DNA of 64,000 bases from Echinicola jeungdonensis (GTDB lineage Bacteria > Bacteroidota > Bacteroidia > Cytophagales > Cyclobacteriaceae), in contig NZ_JAUFQT010000001.1 of assembly GCF_030409905.1 (NCBI RefSeq), forward strand, positions 952,001 through 1,016,000, written 5' to 3'. The notes beneath the pieces are model-generated. The model was not told where the DNA came from and made no database searches. It saw only the letters and a program-made list of their open reading frames with translations. Positions 16,140-26,517 of the stretch are shown here, one piece after another. The stretch's first letter is position 1. Every line of letters begins with the position of its first letter. Both the position numbers and the translations under genes were made by a program.

Positions 16140-17825
16140 TTAATTGGTTACTGCAATGGTTTTTTTTCCTTCCACAAAGTCTCCAAATGCTTCGTATTTT
16201 TCGTATAGTTTTTCATAAACCTCCACATTTTCCGGATTCGGCTCATAAACCGCATCAAATCCATTGGTCATGGTAGCGATAGCTGTTTCCGTGTCCGGAT
16301 GGATGCCTGCTGCTACTGAAGCATACATGGCTGCTCCCAAGGCTGGGGCCTGATCAGAAGTGGCAATTTTAATTGGCATATTCAACACATCAGCCATTGT
16401 TTGCATTACCAATTTGGATTTTTTGGCAACACCCCCCATACCAATAACAGTATCAATTTGCACTCCTTCTTCCTTAAAGCGGTCCACGATCTTTTTGGAA
16501 CCAAAGCAAATGGATTCAACCAAGGCTTTGAATACTCTGGCAGCATCAGTTCCCATATTCAGTCCCATCAGGGCACCTTTCAAGGATTGATTGGCATCAG
16601 GAGTTCTTCTACCATTTACCCAATCCAAAGCAACTGGAGCAGTTTCAGAAAGTGGTATCTCCAAAGCCTCATTAGTCAATTGGATCAGCAAATTATCATC
16701 CATTTCGTGGATCAAACTCTCTTTGGCAGCATCGTCCAGTTTATTACTTGCCCTGATCAGTTTGGCAGCAGGTTCGATCAACAATTTCTTGAACCAAGCC
16801 AGTACATCACCGAATCCTGATTGGCCGGCTTCCAACCCAATGGTACCTGGGATAACGGAGCCATCCACCTGACCGCAGATACCTTTCACCAAATTGTCAC
16901 CAATGGCATCATAAGAAGCCACCATAATATCACAGGTAGAGGTACCCATTACTTTTACCAAAGTATTTTCGGCAACTTCCCCTCCAACGGCACCAGCATG
17001 GGCATCAAAAGTCCCCACAGCTACTACTGTATCTTCGTTCAAGCCAAGCTTTTTGGCCCATTCAGGACTTAGTTTTCCTGCAGGCAAATCCGAAGTATAA
17101 GTTTCGGTATATAAACGGTCCCTCAAATCTGCCAATCTTGGATCCAATTGGCCCAGAAATTCTTTGGGAGGAAGTCCATCCCAGCTTTCATGCCATAACG
17201 CTTTGTGACCTGCTGCACACCGGCTTCTCTTGAATTCCAAGGGATCATTTGCCCCGGTCAACTCAGCCGTGATCACATCACAATGCTCCACCCAAGAATA
17301 CGCTGCTTCGGACACCGCTTTATCTTCACGGATCACATGAAGGATTTTGGCCCAAAACCATTCAGAAGAATAAATCCCCCCTTCATATTTGGTAAAATCC
17401 TCTCCACCCCAATTTCTTGCCAATTCATTGATTTCATCAGCTTCCTTAATAGCCGTATGATCTTTCCACAATACCATTAAAGCATTGGGATTTTCAGCAA
17501 ATTCTGGGGTAAATGCTAAAGGTTTCCCTTTTTTATCCACTGCCATTGGAGATGAACCGGTGGTATCCACACAGATACCTTTTATTTGATCCGCAGGAAT
17601 TCCAGACTCATTTACCACGGCTTTTATGGTCACTTCCAATCCTTCAAAATGGTCCAGGGGATGTTGTCTGAATTGGTTCGTAACAGGATCACAATATTTC
17701 CCTTCTTTCCAGCGGGGATACCAGAATACATGGCTGGTTTTCACCTCCCCATTGCCTGCATTGACAATTACCGCCCGAACAGAATCGGAACCATAGTCCA
17801 GGCCTATGACAAAGTTGTCCTTCAT
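16140..17825 (-). CDS. araB: Ribulokinase
   Basis: A 561-residue FGGY-family kinase, the size of AraB (E. coli 566). N-terminal ATPase fold starts IGLDYGSDSVRAVIVNAG; the FGGY C-terminal domain carries IGMGGVAKKSKLVMQTMADV and DQAPALGAAMYA. It phosphorylates L-ribulose to L-ribulose 5-phosphate in the cytoplasm, feeding AraD. It is the last gene of the arabinan locus, 187 bp after the GH51 gene, with a hairpin in that gap, so it may be expressed at a different level or from an internal promoter. The isomerase AraA that should act before it is not in the window. Confidence 0.94.
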   Translation of the reverse strand: MKDNFVIGLDYGSDSVRAVIVNAGNGEVKTSHVFWYPRWKEGKYCDPVTNQFRQHPLDHFEGLEVTIKAVVNESGIPADQIKGICVDTTGSSPMAVDKKGKPLAFTPEFAENPNALMVLWKDHTAIKEADEINELARNWGGEDFTKYEGGIYSSEWFWAKILHVIREDKAVSEAAYSWVEHCDVITAELTGANDPLEFKRSRCAAGHKALWHESWDGLPPKEFLGQLDPRLADLRDRLYTETYTSDLPAGKLSPEWAKKLGLNEDTVVAVGTFDAHAGAVGGEVAENTLVKVMGTSTCDIMVASYDAIGDNLVKGICGQVDGSVIPGTIGLEAGQSGFGDVLAWFKKLLIEPAAKLIRASNKLDDAAKESLIHEMDDNLLIQLTNEALEIPLSETAPVALDWVNGRRTPDANQSLKGALMGLNMGTDAARVFKALVESICFGSKKIVDRFKEEGVQIDTVIGMGGVAKKSKLVMQTMADVLNMPIKIATSDQAPALGAAMYASVAAGIHPDTETAIATMTNGFDAVYEPNPENVEVYEKLYEKYEAFGDFVEGKKTIAVTN

Positions 17826-17892
17826 TTTATAATTTGTTTATTATTTAATACTCCTAATTTCTTTTTCTGGTCAAAAGCCTTCCAAATAACTG

Positions 17893-17923
17893 AAGGAAGT
17901 GCCCTAGAGTTGGACACTTCCTT
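17893..17923. terminator. Hairpin between GH51 gene and araB
   Basis: AAGGAAGTG / CACTTCCTT stem, extended by CC/GG, loop near TAGAG. There is no strong T-run, so it may attenuate or stabilise the transcript rather than end it. Confidence 0.4.
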
Positions 17924-18012
17924 TATTGAAATAAGGAAAATTCACTTTTCCACGATGGCATTTTATACCTGGTTCAGGTCACCAATTATTTCTATCCATT
18001 TTCAAATTTACA

Positions 18013-19560
18013 CTATTTAACCTGAAGAACTACCACGGACTTTGCTGGTACCTTTACATTCAAGGCATCCTTGTTCCACTTGTAGTCTTTAAACTCCTGG
18101 ATACCTACCACATCTTTATTTTCAAATGAATTGTGGGAATTCAGTTCAGGTGCTGTCAAATAACGGCCACTTACAGATTTAGCATCCGACCCTCTCAGGG
18201 CAACTTCAAGATCAATGGCTTTGTCAGGATGGATATTGGCAATACTGATATTGACAGTTCCATCTTTAGATAGGGAAGATGAAACATTCAAAGCATCAAT
18301 CTGCACATCTTCAATTTTCACATCTTCAGACTCCAAGTGGGTTGGTAGAAGGATTGCATCCATATGTGGCTTATAAAGATCAAACACATGATAAGTTGGG
18401 GTTAACAACATTTCTTTCTCATCAGTCAAGATCAAAGCTTGCAATACATTAACTGTTTGGGCCAGGTTGGCCATGTGCACCCTATCGGCGTGGTTATTGA
18501 AAGTGTTCAAGGTAATAGCTGCTACAAAAGCATCCCTTAGGGTATTTTGCTGGTAAAGGAATCCTGGGTTGGTATTTGGCTCTACATCGTACCAGGTACC
18601 CCACTCGTCCACGATCAATTTCACCCTTTTCCTTGGATCATATTTATCCATGATGGTTTCATGTTTGTCCAAAAGCTCATCCATAAAAGCAGCTTTCTCC
18701 AGGGTCACCAAATATTCCCTTTCTGAAAATTCTGTAGATGAACCTTTGTCCCCCCAATTTCCAGGAATAGTATAATAGTGAAGGGACATGGCATCCATCA
18801 TGCGTAAAGGAATCTTTTGCATCAACACCTCTGTCCAGTTGTAATCGGTAGAATTGGCTCCGCCTGCAATTTTATAGAGTCTTGCTCCAGGATAATTTCT
18901 TGCAAAAGTGGCATACCTTCTATATTCATTGGCATAGTATTCTGGAGTCATATTTCCTCCACAGCCCCAGCTCTCATTGCCAACTCCCCAGTATTTGATA
19001 TTCCATGGCTCTTCTCTTCCATTTCTCCTTCTCAGGTCTGCCATGGGACTCACACCATCAAAATTGATGTATTCCACCCACTTGGACATTTCCTCAACAG
19101 ATCCACTTCCTACATTTCCTGTGATATAAGGAGTAGTCTCCAACATTTCGCAGAAATTCAAGAATTCATGCGTCCCAAATGAATTATCTTCAGTGACACC
19201 GCCCCAGTGGGTATTAATCATTTTTGGTCTTTCACTTTTTGGGCCTATACCATCTGTCCAGTGGTATTCATCTGCAAAACATCCTCCTGGCCACCTAAGG
19301 TTAGGGATGTTTAGGTTTTTGAGGGCTTCGAAAACATCAGTTCTATAGCCATTGATATTTTCAATATCAGAATCAGGTCCAACCCAAATTCCTCCATAAA
19401 TACACCGGCCTAAGTGCTCACTGAAATGACCATAAATGTGCTTGCTAATTTGGGTTTTGCCCTGGTCAGCATTGACAATCAATTTATTTTGAGCCAAAAC
19501 CGTGAGGCCTGACAGCATCATCACTGTCATAAAAAGTCCTCCAAAAATTGTCTTTTTCAT
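18013..19560 (-). CDS. abfA: Secreted GH51 alpha-L-arabinofuranosidase (paralogue 1)
   Basis: A 515-residue GH51 enzyme with a signal peptide (residues 1-24, VLAQ). Retaining mechanism residues are visible: acid/base Glu196 in WGVGNESWG and nucleophile Glu319 in [10 protein letters not shown]; the N-terminal [14 protein letters not shown] motif and the C-terminal beta-sandwich are present. It removes terminal alpha-L-arabinofuranosyl residues from arabino-oligosaccharides in the periplasm. It is 40 bp after the GH97 gene, and a second GH51 gene lies 3.6 kb upstream in the same operon, with the catalytic residues at nearly identical positions. Confidence 0.92.
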   Translation of the reverse strand: MKKTIFGGLFMTVMMLSGLTVLAQNKLIVNADQGKTQISKHIYGHFSEHLGRCIYGGIWVGPDSDIENINGYRTDVFEALKNLNIPNLRWPGGCFADEYHWTDGIGPKSERPKMINTHWGGVTEDNSFGTHEFLNFCEMLETTPYITGNVGSGSVEEMSKWVEYINFDGVSPMADLRRRNGREEPWNIKYWGVGNESWGCGGNMTPEYYANEYRRYATFARNYPGARLYKIAGGANSTDYNWTEVLMQKIPLRMMDAMSLHYYTIPGNWGDKGSSTEFSEREYLVTLEKAAFMDELLDKHETIMDKYDPRKRVKLIVDEWGTWYDVEPNTNPGFLYQQNTLRDAFVAAITLNTFNNHADRVHMANLAQTVNVLQALILTDEKEMLLTPTYHVFDLYKPHMDAILLPTHLESEDVKIEDVQIDALNVSSSLSKDGTVNISIANIHPDKAIDLEVALRGSDAKSVSGRYLTAPELNSHNSFENKDVVGIQEFKDYKWNKDALNVKVPAKSVVVLQVK

Positions 19561-19582
19561 GATTTTATAGGTTTATTATTAA

Positions 19583-19597
19583 GTGTCAAATTTACAT
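19583..19597. promoter_or_regulatory. GTGT-N7-ACAT site in the 40-bp GH97-GH51 gap
   Basis: GTGT CAAATTT ACAT, one mismatch from the palindrome. It lies inside the operon between two close genes, so it is either an internal control point or chance. Confidence 0.25.
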
Positions 19598-19600
19598 TTT

Positions 19601-21541
19601 TTATTTGATTTGGAAAAGCACAAATCCCCCAGATGAAGAAATTTTTACTTCCTCCAATTCATTTTCTGTTAATTCTTGAAATTCAAAACCAGTTTTTTCA
19701 GGATTGTCAGTAATCAGCAACCAACTGCCAGTTCCTTCCACAAAGGAAAGGTCCAGCGATTGGACTATTTCTTCATGGCTGCCATTGATCCCTGCCAAAT
19801 ACCAATTCTCTTTTCCTTTCCTGGCCATTACCGCAAACTCACCAGGAAAGCCATCCACAAACTTTGTTTCTTCCCAGGTATTTGGTAACTGCTTCAAATA
19901 ACCCATAACTTCTTCAGGCTGCTTGGCCATGCCTTCAGGAGATTCCGCCAAATGTTGAATACCGGATTCATAAATTACTGTCAAGGCTAATTCAAAAGCT
20001 TTACTGGTTTTCCTTTCAATATTAGGGATTCTATCCAAGGACATTGGGGTAAAATCCATGGGGTCAAATACATTCCTGGTAAATGGTAGAACAGCACAAT
20101 GCTTAGCAACCCTGTCCGCAAACTCTTGATTAAAAGTAATCATTTCAAATCCCTTCACGGATTCCATTGTCATCAAGTTTGGATAAGTCCGGTGCCAACC
20201 TCTTGGAAGGGTAGTCCCATGGAAATTCACCATCAATCCAATTTCTGCTGCATCTTTCAAAATATCATGATAATAGGCAATCATGGATTGACCATCACCA
20301 CCAAAGAAATCAATTTTAACCCCTGCAACACCTAAATCTTTTATTTTTTGGAATTCTTCCCTTCTGGATTCATGGGTCAATAGCATACCCCTTGGATGGT
20401 AGGGCGTTGTATTCCAGGAACCGGCAGAATTGTACCACAAATGTACCTTAACCCCTTTTTCTGCTGCATAATTTACCAATTCACCAATCCCATCGTACCC
20501 GATGGTGGTGTCCCAATTGACATCAATTAAGCAATGCTCATAATCCATTTGGGCAGCAAAATCAATATGCTCTTTTTGGATATCATAGGTGATAGAAGGA
20601 TCTTTTCCCAAAGCCCAACTCCAGGCTGCCTGGCCTGCCTCTACAAAGTCAGTGTCCATATCAATCTGTGGATTGGCCAAATCGGTTCCCAAAGTGGATT
20701 CCACTACGGTTCCCAAATCACCGACGGCCAAAACCCTCCATGGAGATTTCCAGGGAAGGGTGCTGGTTGGATTTGCCGGGCCATCAGGAAAAACCTCCTC
20801 TGGGCCTGGGAAGGCTACATGATATTCTCCTTCCGGGGATTCGGGTGCCAAACGCGTTGCACAATAATCTCTGCCCAGTCCTGCTTCGGAAATCAACACC
20901 CAGATATCATTGCTTTGGAACAAGGCAGGATAAACCCAACCTGCAGAAATCGGAGATGGCGAACCTACAGGAACACCCATTTCATATTCTTCTTCATATG
21001 AGGGATTACTGGCTTCCCAACCCGTGTTAACTTCAGCAATAGGCTGCATCCAAGCTTTGGCGGAAGAAGGAAAATTGTAAGTGGTCATTTCCTCTTCTAT
21101 TGTATAAACCTTCTCACTTTCTCCCTCTAACCGGTATTGCAAGGCCAATCCATCATTGGAAAGCCTGAATGCAATGGTTAATGATTCCCCAGCAGCATTT
21201 TCAAAGTGGAAAAGTTTTTCCTTGGCCTGGTAATTAATTTCTCTTTGTTTCCCATGAAGCAAAGTATAATTTTCAGTAACCAGCTCACCTTCTGAAACTT
21301 TACTTATTTGTAGGTCATTATAAAAATCCGCATTGTCAAGCAATAAGCCTAATTGGGACCATTCCAGCACTTCCTTCCCATTTCGGCTCAAATGGTAAAA
21401 TACTTTCCCCGATTCCGTTTTCACTTCCAATTCCAAAGCCCCATCTGGGGATTGTAGATTTTTATTTTGTTTTTTGCTACAAGCCCCAAGGCTGATCAGC
21501 AACAAAAAAAAGGGAAGCAAATATTTAAATTTTCGGTTCAT
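19601..21541 (-). CDS. GH97 glycosidase, retaining type, lipoprotein
   Basis: I place the start at the ATG at 21541 (MNRKFKYLL), which gives a lipoprotein signal with Cys21 (SLGACSKK); the frame extends 21 codons further upstream but that part is not signal-like. The 646-residue protein has the N-terminal GH97 beta-sandwich, the TIM barrel (LIDVNWD, VHLWYNSAG) and a C-terminal domain. The catalytic position reads GVKIDFFGGDGQ: Asp411 in this place marks the retaining branch of GH97 (alpha-galactosidase or beta-L-arabinopyranosidase type) rather than inverting SusB-type alpha-glucosidases. In an arabinan locus, removal of pyranosyl arabinose or galactose caps is a reasonable role. Confidence 0.88.
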   Translation of the reverse strand: MNRKFKYLLPFFLLLISLGACSKKQNKNLQSPDGALELEVKTESGKVFYHLSRNGKEVLEWSQLGLLLDNADFYNDLQISKVSEGELVTENYTLLHGKQREINYQAKEKLFHFENAAGESLTIAFRLSNDGLALQYRLEGESEKVYTIEEEMTTYNFPSSAKAWMQPIAEVNTGWEASNPSYEEEYEMGVPVGSPSPISAGWVYPALFQSNDIWVLISEAGLGRDYCATRLAPESPEGEYHVAFPGPEEVFPDGPANPTSTLPWKSPWRVLAVGDLGTVVESTLGTDLANPQIDMDTDFVEAGQAAWSWALGKDPSITYDIQKEHIDFAAQMDYEHCLIDVNWDTTIGYDGIGELVNYAAEKGVKVHLWYNSAGSWNTTPYHPRGMLLTHESRREEFQKIKDLGVAGVKIDFFGGDGQSMIAYYHDILKDAAEIGLMVNFHGTTLPRGWHRTYPNLMTMESVKGFEMITFNQEFADRVAKHCAVLPFTRNVFDPMDFTPMSLDRIPNIERKTSKAFELALTVIYESGIQHLAESPEGMAKQPEEVMGYLKQLPNTWEETKFVDGFPGEFAVMARKGKENWYLAGINGSHEEIVQSLDLSFVEGTGSWLLITDNPEKTGFEFQELTENELEEVKISSSGGFVLFQIK

Positions 21542-21630
21542 TTGGAGTTCTATTTTAGGATTAAAACTATCAACTACTGGTGATATATTTCCTTTATTTA
21601 TCAATTGAATCTATTTTTCATTTAATGCTA

Positions 21631-23124
21631 TTATTTTTTCTTTCCCCAAATTGCCGTCCCTTCATTGTTTAAACCCGTATAGATCAATGTTTTTTGATGG
21701 TTTTCCCAATCGTAACCCTGATCTACATAGACTTTATCTACAAAAACTCCATTTCCATAATTCAGGGTCAGCCAAGGCGCTTGGTATGACCAAACATTAT
21801 CTGAATTACCGTCTATGGTTCCATTGGCCTGAAGGTTGATATCATAGGAAACTTGATGATTAGGATCAACTTGCTCTGCGGCAAAACCAGGGACCACTTG
21901 ATAACCCAAAACGATCTGTTCCCAAAGACCAACCAAATCCTCCTCTTGGATAGATTCTCTTAACAAATCAGCAAATCGCTCAGGTGAGGCCACTGGCCAG
22001 CCATCCTCAGTCCAATAAAGTTTCCTGACATGCATGATCATATAAAACCGATCTGCACTAGGTCTTCCCTGGTGGGCAATAAAATACTGGTCATCATCTT
22101 TAAATGCAGCATTATGGGCAGTTCCCTGCCATCCAGCATGTCCCTGGAATTTATAGGGCGCCACGATCATAGGACCATTATCCTGCTCAACATTCATATC
22201 ATTCCCATGAAAATCTAAAAATGGTCCTTCTGGGTTTCGGGAACGCCCCACCCGGATGTTGTATTTGCTTTCCAACCAATCATAGGAAAGGAAAAGGTAA
22301 TAATAGCCATTTTCTTTCCGGTATATCACTTCAGGACCTTCAATATTACCGTTGATCACTCCATCGGTAAACCCACGCTGGGCAATCCGTTTCCCTTTAT
22401 CTCCAGAAGTTTTGGCCAAACCAGTTTCAGGATCCAACTCTACAACATAAATCCCGTCATATGCTGAGCCATAATACATCCAGTGCTTTCCTTCCTGGTC
22501 AATGATCACGGAAGGATCTATTGCATTGGTCATGGGTAGGTCTGTGTCAGAAGTAACAGCTAAACCTGCCTGCTGCCAAGGACCTTCCGGTGAATCAGAA
22601 GTTAAAAGCCCTATTGCACTTAATTTGTGTATCCCTGATGAAAGGGAATAATACAACCTAAATTTACCTTCTACCTGAAGGATATAAGGAGCCCACAAAT
22701 TTTCAAAAGGTTCTCCTCCATTGGATTTGATGTAGTTGACTGCTTGCTGGGGGAGCCCATCATAGGCCCAGCCTACAAATTCCCATTCCACCAGGTTTTT
22801 AGATTTCCTTACCTGAATGCCCACTTTAATTAATGGTTGCCCGTAGGCTACATCCGTACTATAACTGTAAAACCAATCCCCAACTTTTATCACTGAAGGA
22901 TCGTGGACATTATATGGCCCCCATTTGGAGGAATTACTAAAGGAAGAAATGGAACCATAGGAATCTTTAATATCCGTTAGCTGAAATCCAATTTCATCCT
23001 CAGGATTTTGGTCAACTCCAGGTTCCTCAGAATCTACAGAACATGCCCCTACCCCAATTATAATTAGGAATAAATTGAGGAGGGCACATTTCTTATAAAG
23101 ATATTTTGCGCTAATCAACTTCAC
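21631..23124 (-). CDS. GH43 endo-alpha-1,5-L-arabinanase, lipoprotein
   Basis: A 497-residue protein with a lipoprotein signal (VGAC, Cys28) and an acidic linker, so it is probably on the cell surface. The GH43 propeller shows Asp75 (NVHDPSVIK), Asp203 (NAIDPSVII) and Glu262 (NIEGPEVIY). After the propeller (about residue 385) a beta-rich C-terminal domain (GLWEQIVLGYQVVP to the end) matches the extra domain of larger two-domain endo-arabinanases. It would cut the alpha-1,5 arabinan backbone before import by the SusCD pair. It sits 12 bp before the second GH51 gene's end in a tight operon. Confidence 0.88.
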   Translation of the reverse strand: MKLISAKYLYKKCALLNLFLIIIGVGACSVDSEEPGVDQNPEDEIGFQLTDIKDSYGSISSFSNSSKWGPYNVHDPSVIKVGDWFYSYSTDVAYGQPLIKVGIQVRKSKNLVEWEFVGWAYDGLPQQAVNYIKSNGGEPFENLWAPYILQVEGKFRLYYSLSSGIHKLSAIGLLTSDSPEGPWQQAGLAVTSDTDLPMTNAIDPSVIIDQEGKHWMYYGSAYDGIYVVELDPETGLAKTSGDKGKRIAQRGFTDGVINGNIEGPEVIYRKENGYYYLFLSYDWLESKYNIRVGRSRNPEGPFLDFHGNDMNVEQDNGPMIVAPYKFQGHAGWQGTAHNAAFKDDDQYFIAHQGRPSADRFYMIMHVRKLYWTEDGWPVASPERFADLLRESIQEEDLVGLWEQIVLGYQVVPGFAAEQVDPNHQVSYDINLQANGTIDGNSDNVWSYQAPWLTLNYGNGVFVDKVYVDQGYDWENHQKTLIYTGLNNEGTAIWGKKK

Positions 23125-23135
23125 ATTTTTAAGCT

Positions 23136-24728
23136 TTAGCGTTTAATTTTAGCTTTGATCATGGTAAATGAATGAGCCGGGAAATTATAAGTAACAGATT
23201 CACCCTTTCCTTTCAATTCTTTCGAAACCGTTTCAACCTCTGTTTTCCCAAAATCATTTCCTGCCTTAAGGTCAGGCCCATTAATTTCAAATACTTCAAA
23301 ATCACCGGTAAACTCCCCTTCTTGGGCAATAATATCGGTAGTAATGGCCTTATCCTTATGACGGTTTACCACATTGATAATCAACTCATCATCCTGTTGG
23401 GTTACAGACACATCCAAGTAAGGAACTGATTTTAGTTCAGCTCTTTGCTCTCCCAAACCAAGGGCAAAATCTCCGGTATCATATTTATCAGAATCCACAT
23501 AAACATCTAAAGAAGTTCCATGTGCATGCTCGGCAAATAAGGACAAAGGATAATAAATGGTCTGAAGGAACATATCGTCTTCACTGGTAAAAATTGGGGC
23601 AATCACATTAACCAGCTGCGCCATGTTAGCTATTTTCACCACATCTGCGTTACGGATAAAGGCGTTTAAAAAACCGGAAATTACCAAAGCATCTTCCAGG
23701 TTATATCTTTCTTCAAGGGCCCTTTCCCCGGTCATAGTTTCTTCACTCCTCCATCTGTACCAGATATTGTATTCATCCCAGGCAATATAAATCGGATCCC
23801 GGTCTCCTCTATCAGCTCTGCTCATGGCCTCATCGATCAACCCTTCAACCAATTGGGTCCTTTTTTCCAGCACTAAAGGGGAAGCAACAAAAGAATAATA
23901 GTCATCATCCACATTCCCTACATACATATGCAAGGCTATGTAATCGACTACATCTTTAAGTTCATCCAGAACCACTCTATTCCACTGCATTGGATCGGCT
24001 CCTGGACGAAAGTTGGAAGCCCCGGCGGCAATCAATTTGATGGAAGGGTCAGTCAGTTTCATTAACTTCCCAGCCTCCCTGGCCTTTTTGCTGTAATCTT
24101 CAGCATTGAGATGGCCCATTTGCCAATACCCGTCCATTTCATTTCCAAGACTCCAGTATTTAATACCATAGGGTTCTGGATACCCATGTTTTTTTCGGAG
24201 TTCTGCATAATACGGTCCCTCTTTAACATTGGTATATTCCACCCAACGCTGTGCTTCTTCTATGGTACCAGTCCCCATATTTACCGCAAAGTAGGGTTCT
24301 GTATCAATTTCTTTGGCATATTCCATAAATTCATTGGTGCCAAAATGGTTGCTCTCCAACCGCCCCCAGGCAAGCTCCATTCGCGTTGGACGGTCTTCTT
24401 TAGGACCTACTCCATCCAACCAATGGTAGTTAGAAACAAAATTACCCCCTGGATAGCGAGTCAGGGATACATTTAAGCCTTTCACGGCTTCCAAAACATC
24501 TTTTCGGAAGCCGCGATCATCAGAAAGCGGATTACCGGGATCATAAATTCCTCCATAAACACAGCGGCCCAAATGTTCAACAAAGTTTCCGTAGATTTTT
24601 TCGTCCACTTCGCCAATTTTCCGATCCAGGTCAATTTTAATCCTTGCATTTTGAGCATTTACGGGAAAATTCCCGATTAACAAAATGACTAAACAACCTA
24701 TAAAAAAAGAATAATGATTTAATTTCAT
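23136..24728 (-). CDS. Secreted GH51 alpha-L-arabinofuranosidase (paralogue 2)
   Basis: A 530-residue GH51 enzyme with a signal peptide (residues 1-26, PVNAQ). The acid/base Glu197 (SLGNEMDG) and nucleophile Glu319 (AWDEYNIWY) are in place, and the N-terminal NFVEHLGRCVYGGIYDPG is typical. It differs clearly from paralogue 1 in these motifs (EMDG versus ESWG; DEY versus DEW), so the two probably differ in preference for linkage or chain position. Periplasmic, part of the nine-gene arabinan locus. Confidence 0.92.
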   Translation of the reverse strand: MKLNHYSFFIGCLVILLIGNFPVNAQNARIKIDLDRKIGEVDEKIYGNFVEHLGRCVYGGIYDPGNPLSDDRGFRKDVLEAVKGLNVSLTRYPGGNFVSNYHWLDGVGPKEDRPTRMELAWGRLESNHFGTNEFMEYAKEIDTEPYFAVNMGTGTIEEAQRWVEYTNVKEGPYYAELRKKHGYPEPYGIKYWSLGNEMDGYWQMGHLNAEDYSKKAREAGKLMKLTDPSIKLIAAGASNFRPGADPMQWNRVVLDELKDVVDYIALHMYVGNVDDDYYSFVASPLVLEKRTQLVEGLIDEAMSRADRGDRDPIYIAWDEYNIWYRWRSEETMTGERALEERYNLEDALVISGFLNAFIRNADVVKIANMAQLVNVIAPIFTSEDDMFLQTIYYPLSLFAEHAHGTSLDVYVDSDKYDTGDFALGLGEQRAELKSVPYLDVSVTQQDDELIINVVNRHKDKAITTDIIAQEGEFTGDFEVFEINGPDLKAGNDFGKTEVETVSKELKGKGESVTYNFPAHSFTMIKAKIKR

Positions 24729-24764
24729 AAGGTTTTTAATTGAGGTTTATTTAAATATTATTCT

Positions 24765-25745
24765 TCAATAACTTATTTCAGGCCAGCCCTCTTTATCCCA
24801 GCTAATTTCCCGAACAAATAATCTAGGCCTTCCATTTTGGTGTGCATCATAGCCATGGAAAATCAAATAATCTTTTCCCTCAAAAGAATAAGCTGAATTA
24901 TGGCCTACACCATACCAATCTTGATTGCCCTGAAGTACCAAAGTACCACCTCCTTGGTCCATCCTTTGGCCTTCTTTATCATAATAAGGACCTTTAATTA
25001 ATTTGGATCGGCCAACCATCATTTTATAGGTACTGTTTTCCCCTCGGCAACAAAGATCAAAGGATACAAACAGGTAATAAAAGCCGTCCTTTTTGAAAAT
25101 AAAAGGGGCTTCAATGGCAGCATCCCCCGGATCCCTTTCATCCAGCTCAAAAGACCTTTCTCTCCTGGCAATGGTAAACCAATCTTCAGGGCCATTTTGT
25201 ACAGACAACATATCCTCAGTCAGTTTTACCAGCTTCAATCCGCCCCAAAAAGAGCCAAATGTCATCCATTTCCCCCCACTTTCATCTGCAATGATATTAG
25301 GATCAATTGCATTCCACATATCCCTTCCGGGGACACTTTCTATCACTTTGCCATGATCCACCCAATTAAAGTCTGGTGAATTAGGATCCAAGGTCTTGTT
25401 GGTTGCTACTCCAATGGCAGAAGTGTTTTTGGCAAAACTTGAAATAGAGTAATACAGGTAATAACTTCCATTGTGATAGGAAATATCAGGTGCCCAAATA
25501 TGGTTTTTAAAATCCGGGACCACATCCCTTGCCCAACCAGGCGCTTCCTTAAAAACTGCCGGTTGTCTTTCCCAATTTTCCATATCTTGGGAAGACCAAA
25601 CAGCAATTCCCCTTCCTGTGCAAAACAAATAATAGGTATTGCCTTCTTTAGTCATTACAGGGTCATGTACCGAAATTGTTTGGCTTTGAGCTCCAGAAAT
25701 TGAAAAAGCCAAAACAAACCAAAATCCTAGCAAGTATTTTTTCAT
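24765..25745 (-). CDS. GH43 arabinan endo-1,5-alpha-L-arabinosidase-like, secreted
   Basis: I choose the ATG at 25745 (MKKYLLGFWFV), which opens a normal signal peptide; an in-frame ATG nine codons upstream would place charged residues before it. The protein of 326 residues is a single GH43 propeller with Asp28 (SVHDPVM), Asp148 (NAIDPNI) and Glu212 (AIEAPF), and an HIWAPDISY strand. This spacing is that of small endo-arabinanases that act on linear arabinan. It lies between the DUF3823 lipoprotein gene and GH51 paralogue 2. Confidence 0.85.
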   Translation of the reverse strand: MKKYLLGFWFVLAFSISGAQSQTISVHDPVMTKEGNTYYLFCTGRGIAVWSSQDMENWERQPAVFKEAPGWARDVVPDFKNHIWAPDISYHNGSYYLYYSISSFAKNTSAIGVATNKTLDPNSPDFNWVDHGKVIESVPGRDMWNAIDPNIIADESGGKWMTFGSFWGGLKLVKLTEDMLSVQNGPEDWFTIARRERSFELDERDPGDAAIEAPFIFKKDGFYYLFVSFDLCCRGENSTYKMMVGRSKLIKGPYYDKEGQRMDQGGGTLVLQGNQDWYGVGHNSAYSFEGKDYLIFHGYDAHQNGRPRLFVREISWDKEGWPEISY

Positions 25746-25827
25746 AGGGTCGTGCTTAAAAAAGAAATTCAACCACCTTTGCAGATCGCTGAATTTCCTT
25801 GTTTAATAGGTTTTGATAAGTAATTAA

Positions 25828-26505
25828 TTAAAGATCAACATTTTCCACCTGGGAATACAGCAATTCCTGAACCCCCAAGGTCTTTACACCAACACGGACA
25901 AAAACATCACTTCTTCCTGCCAAACCTGCTGGTATTTCCACATCAACACTCATAGGAGTTCCTAGTGTAATATCACCAGCAGGAATGATTACTGCTCCTT
26001 CATTTCTTACTGCATCAGTAATCAATGTTCTTCCCATGTAAATACCAGCCAATTCCAAATCACTGGAAGTATTTACCCCATTCACAGTAAAGTTTACTGT
26101 CATGGTACTTCCACTCACAGAATAACTTGGCTCGGAAATCGTGTAATAGGGATCTACCTCTACGTCCAACATTTGGGTTCCACTAACTTGTACATCGATG
26201 GAATCCGTTCTATCCATCCAAGGGCCATTTCCACGGATAAATGTCAATTTATAGTCACCGTTAAATAGTTTGGCCGAAAATGTACCATCTTGAGCAACGT
26301 AAACTGGAATCTTTTGGAAGAGCTCATAACCATGTTGCCAAAGCTCAAGCTCCACACCCTGACTTCGCAGCCCTATGGGCTCTCCTTCATATACAATTCT
26401 TCCTGTTAAGGTTGATTTGGGTTCTTCGAAATTATCATACTCGCAACTGGCTGCAGCAAGCCCCAAGACCAATAGAAGGCATGATTTTATTATATTCAGC
26501 TTCAT
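25828..26505 (-). CDS. DUF3823-family surface lipoprotein of the PUL
   Basis: A 225-residue lipoprotein (AAASCEY, Cys21) of the DUF3823 type: an N-terminal carboxypeptidase-regulatory-like beta domain (LTGRIVYEGEPIGLRSQGVELELWQHG) and a second beta domain after about residue 120. Such proteins follow susD in many Bacteroidota glycan loci, in the place of SusE/SusF, and are thought to help bind glycan at the cell surface. It lies 12 bp after susD. Confidence 0.8.
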   Translation of the reverse strand: MKLNIIKSCLLLVLGLAAASCEYDNFEEPKSTLTGRIVYEGEPIGLRSQGVELELWQHGYELFQKIPVYVAQDGTFSAKLFNGDYKLTFIRGNGPWMDRTDSIDVQVSGTQMLDVEVDPYYTISEPSYSVSGSTMTVNFTVNGVNTSSDLELAGIYMGRTLITDAVRNEGAVIIPAGDITLGTPMSVDVEIPAGLAGRSDVFVRVGVKTLGVQELLYSQVENVDL

Positions 26506-26517
26506 AATTTCAATATT

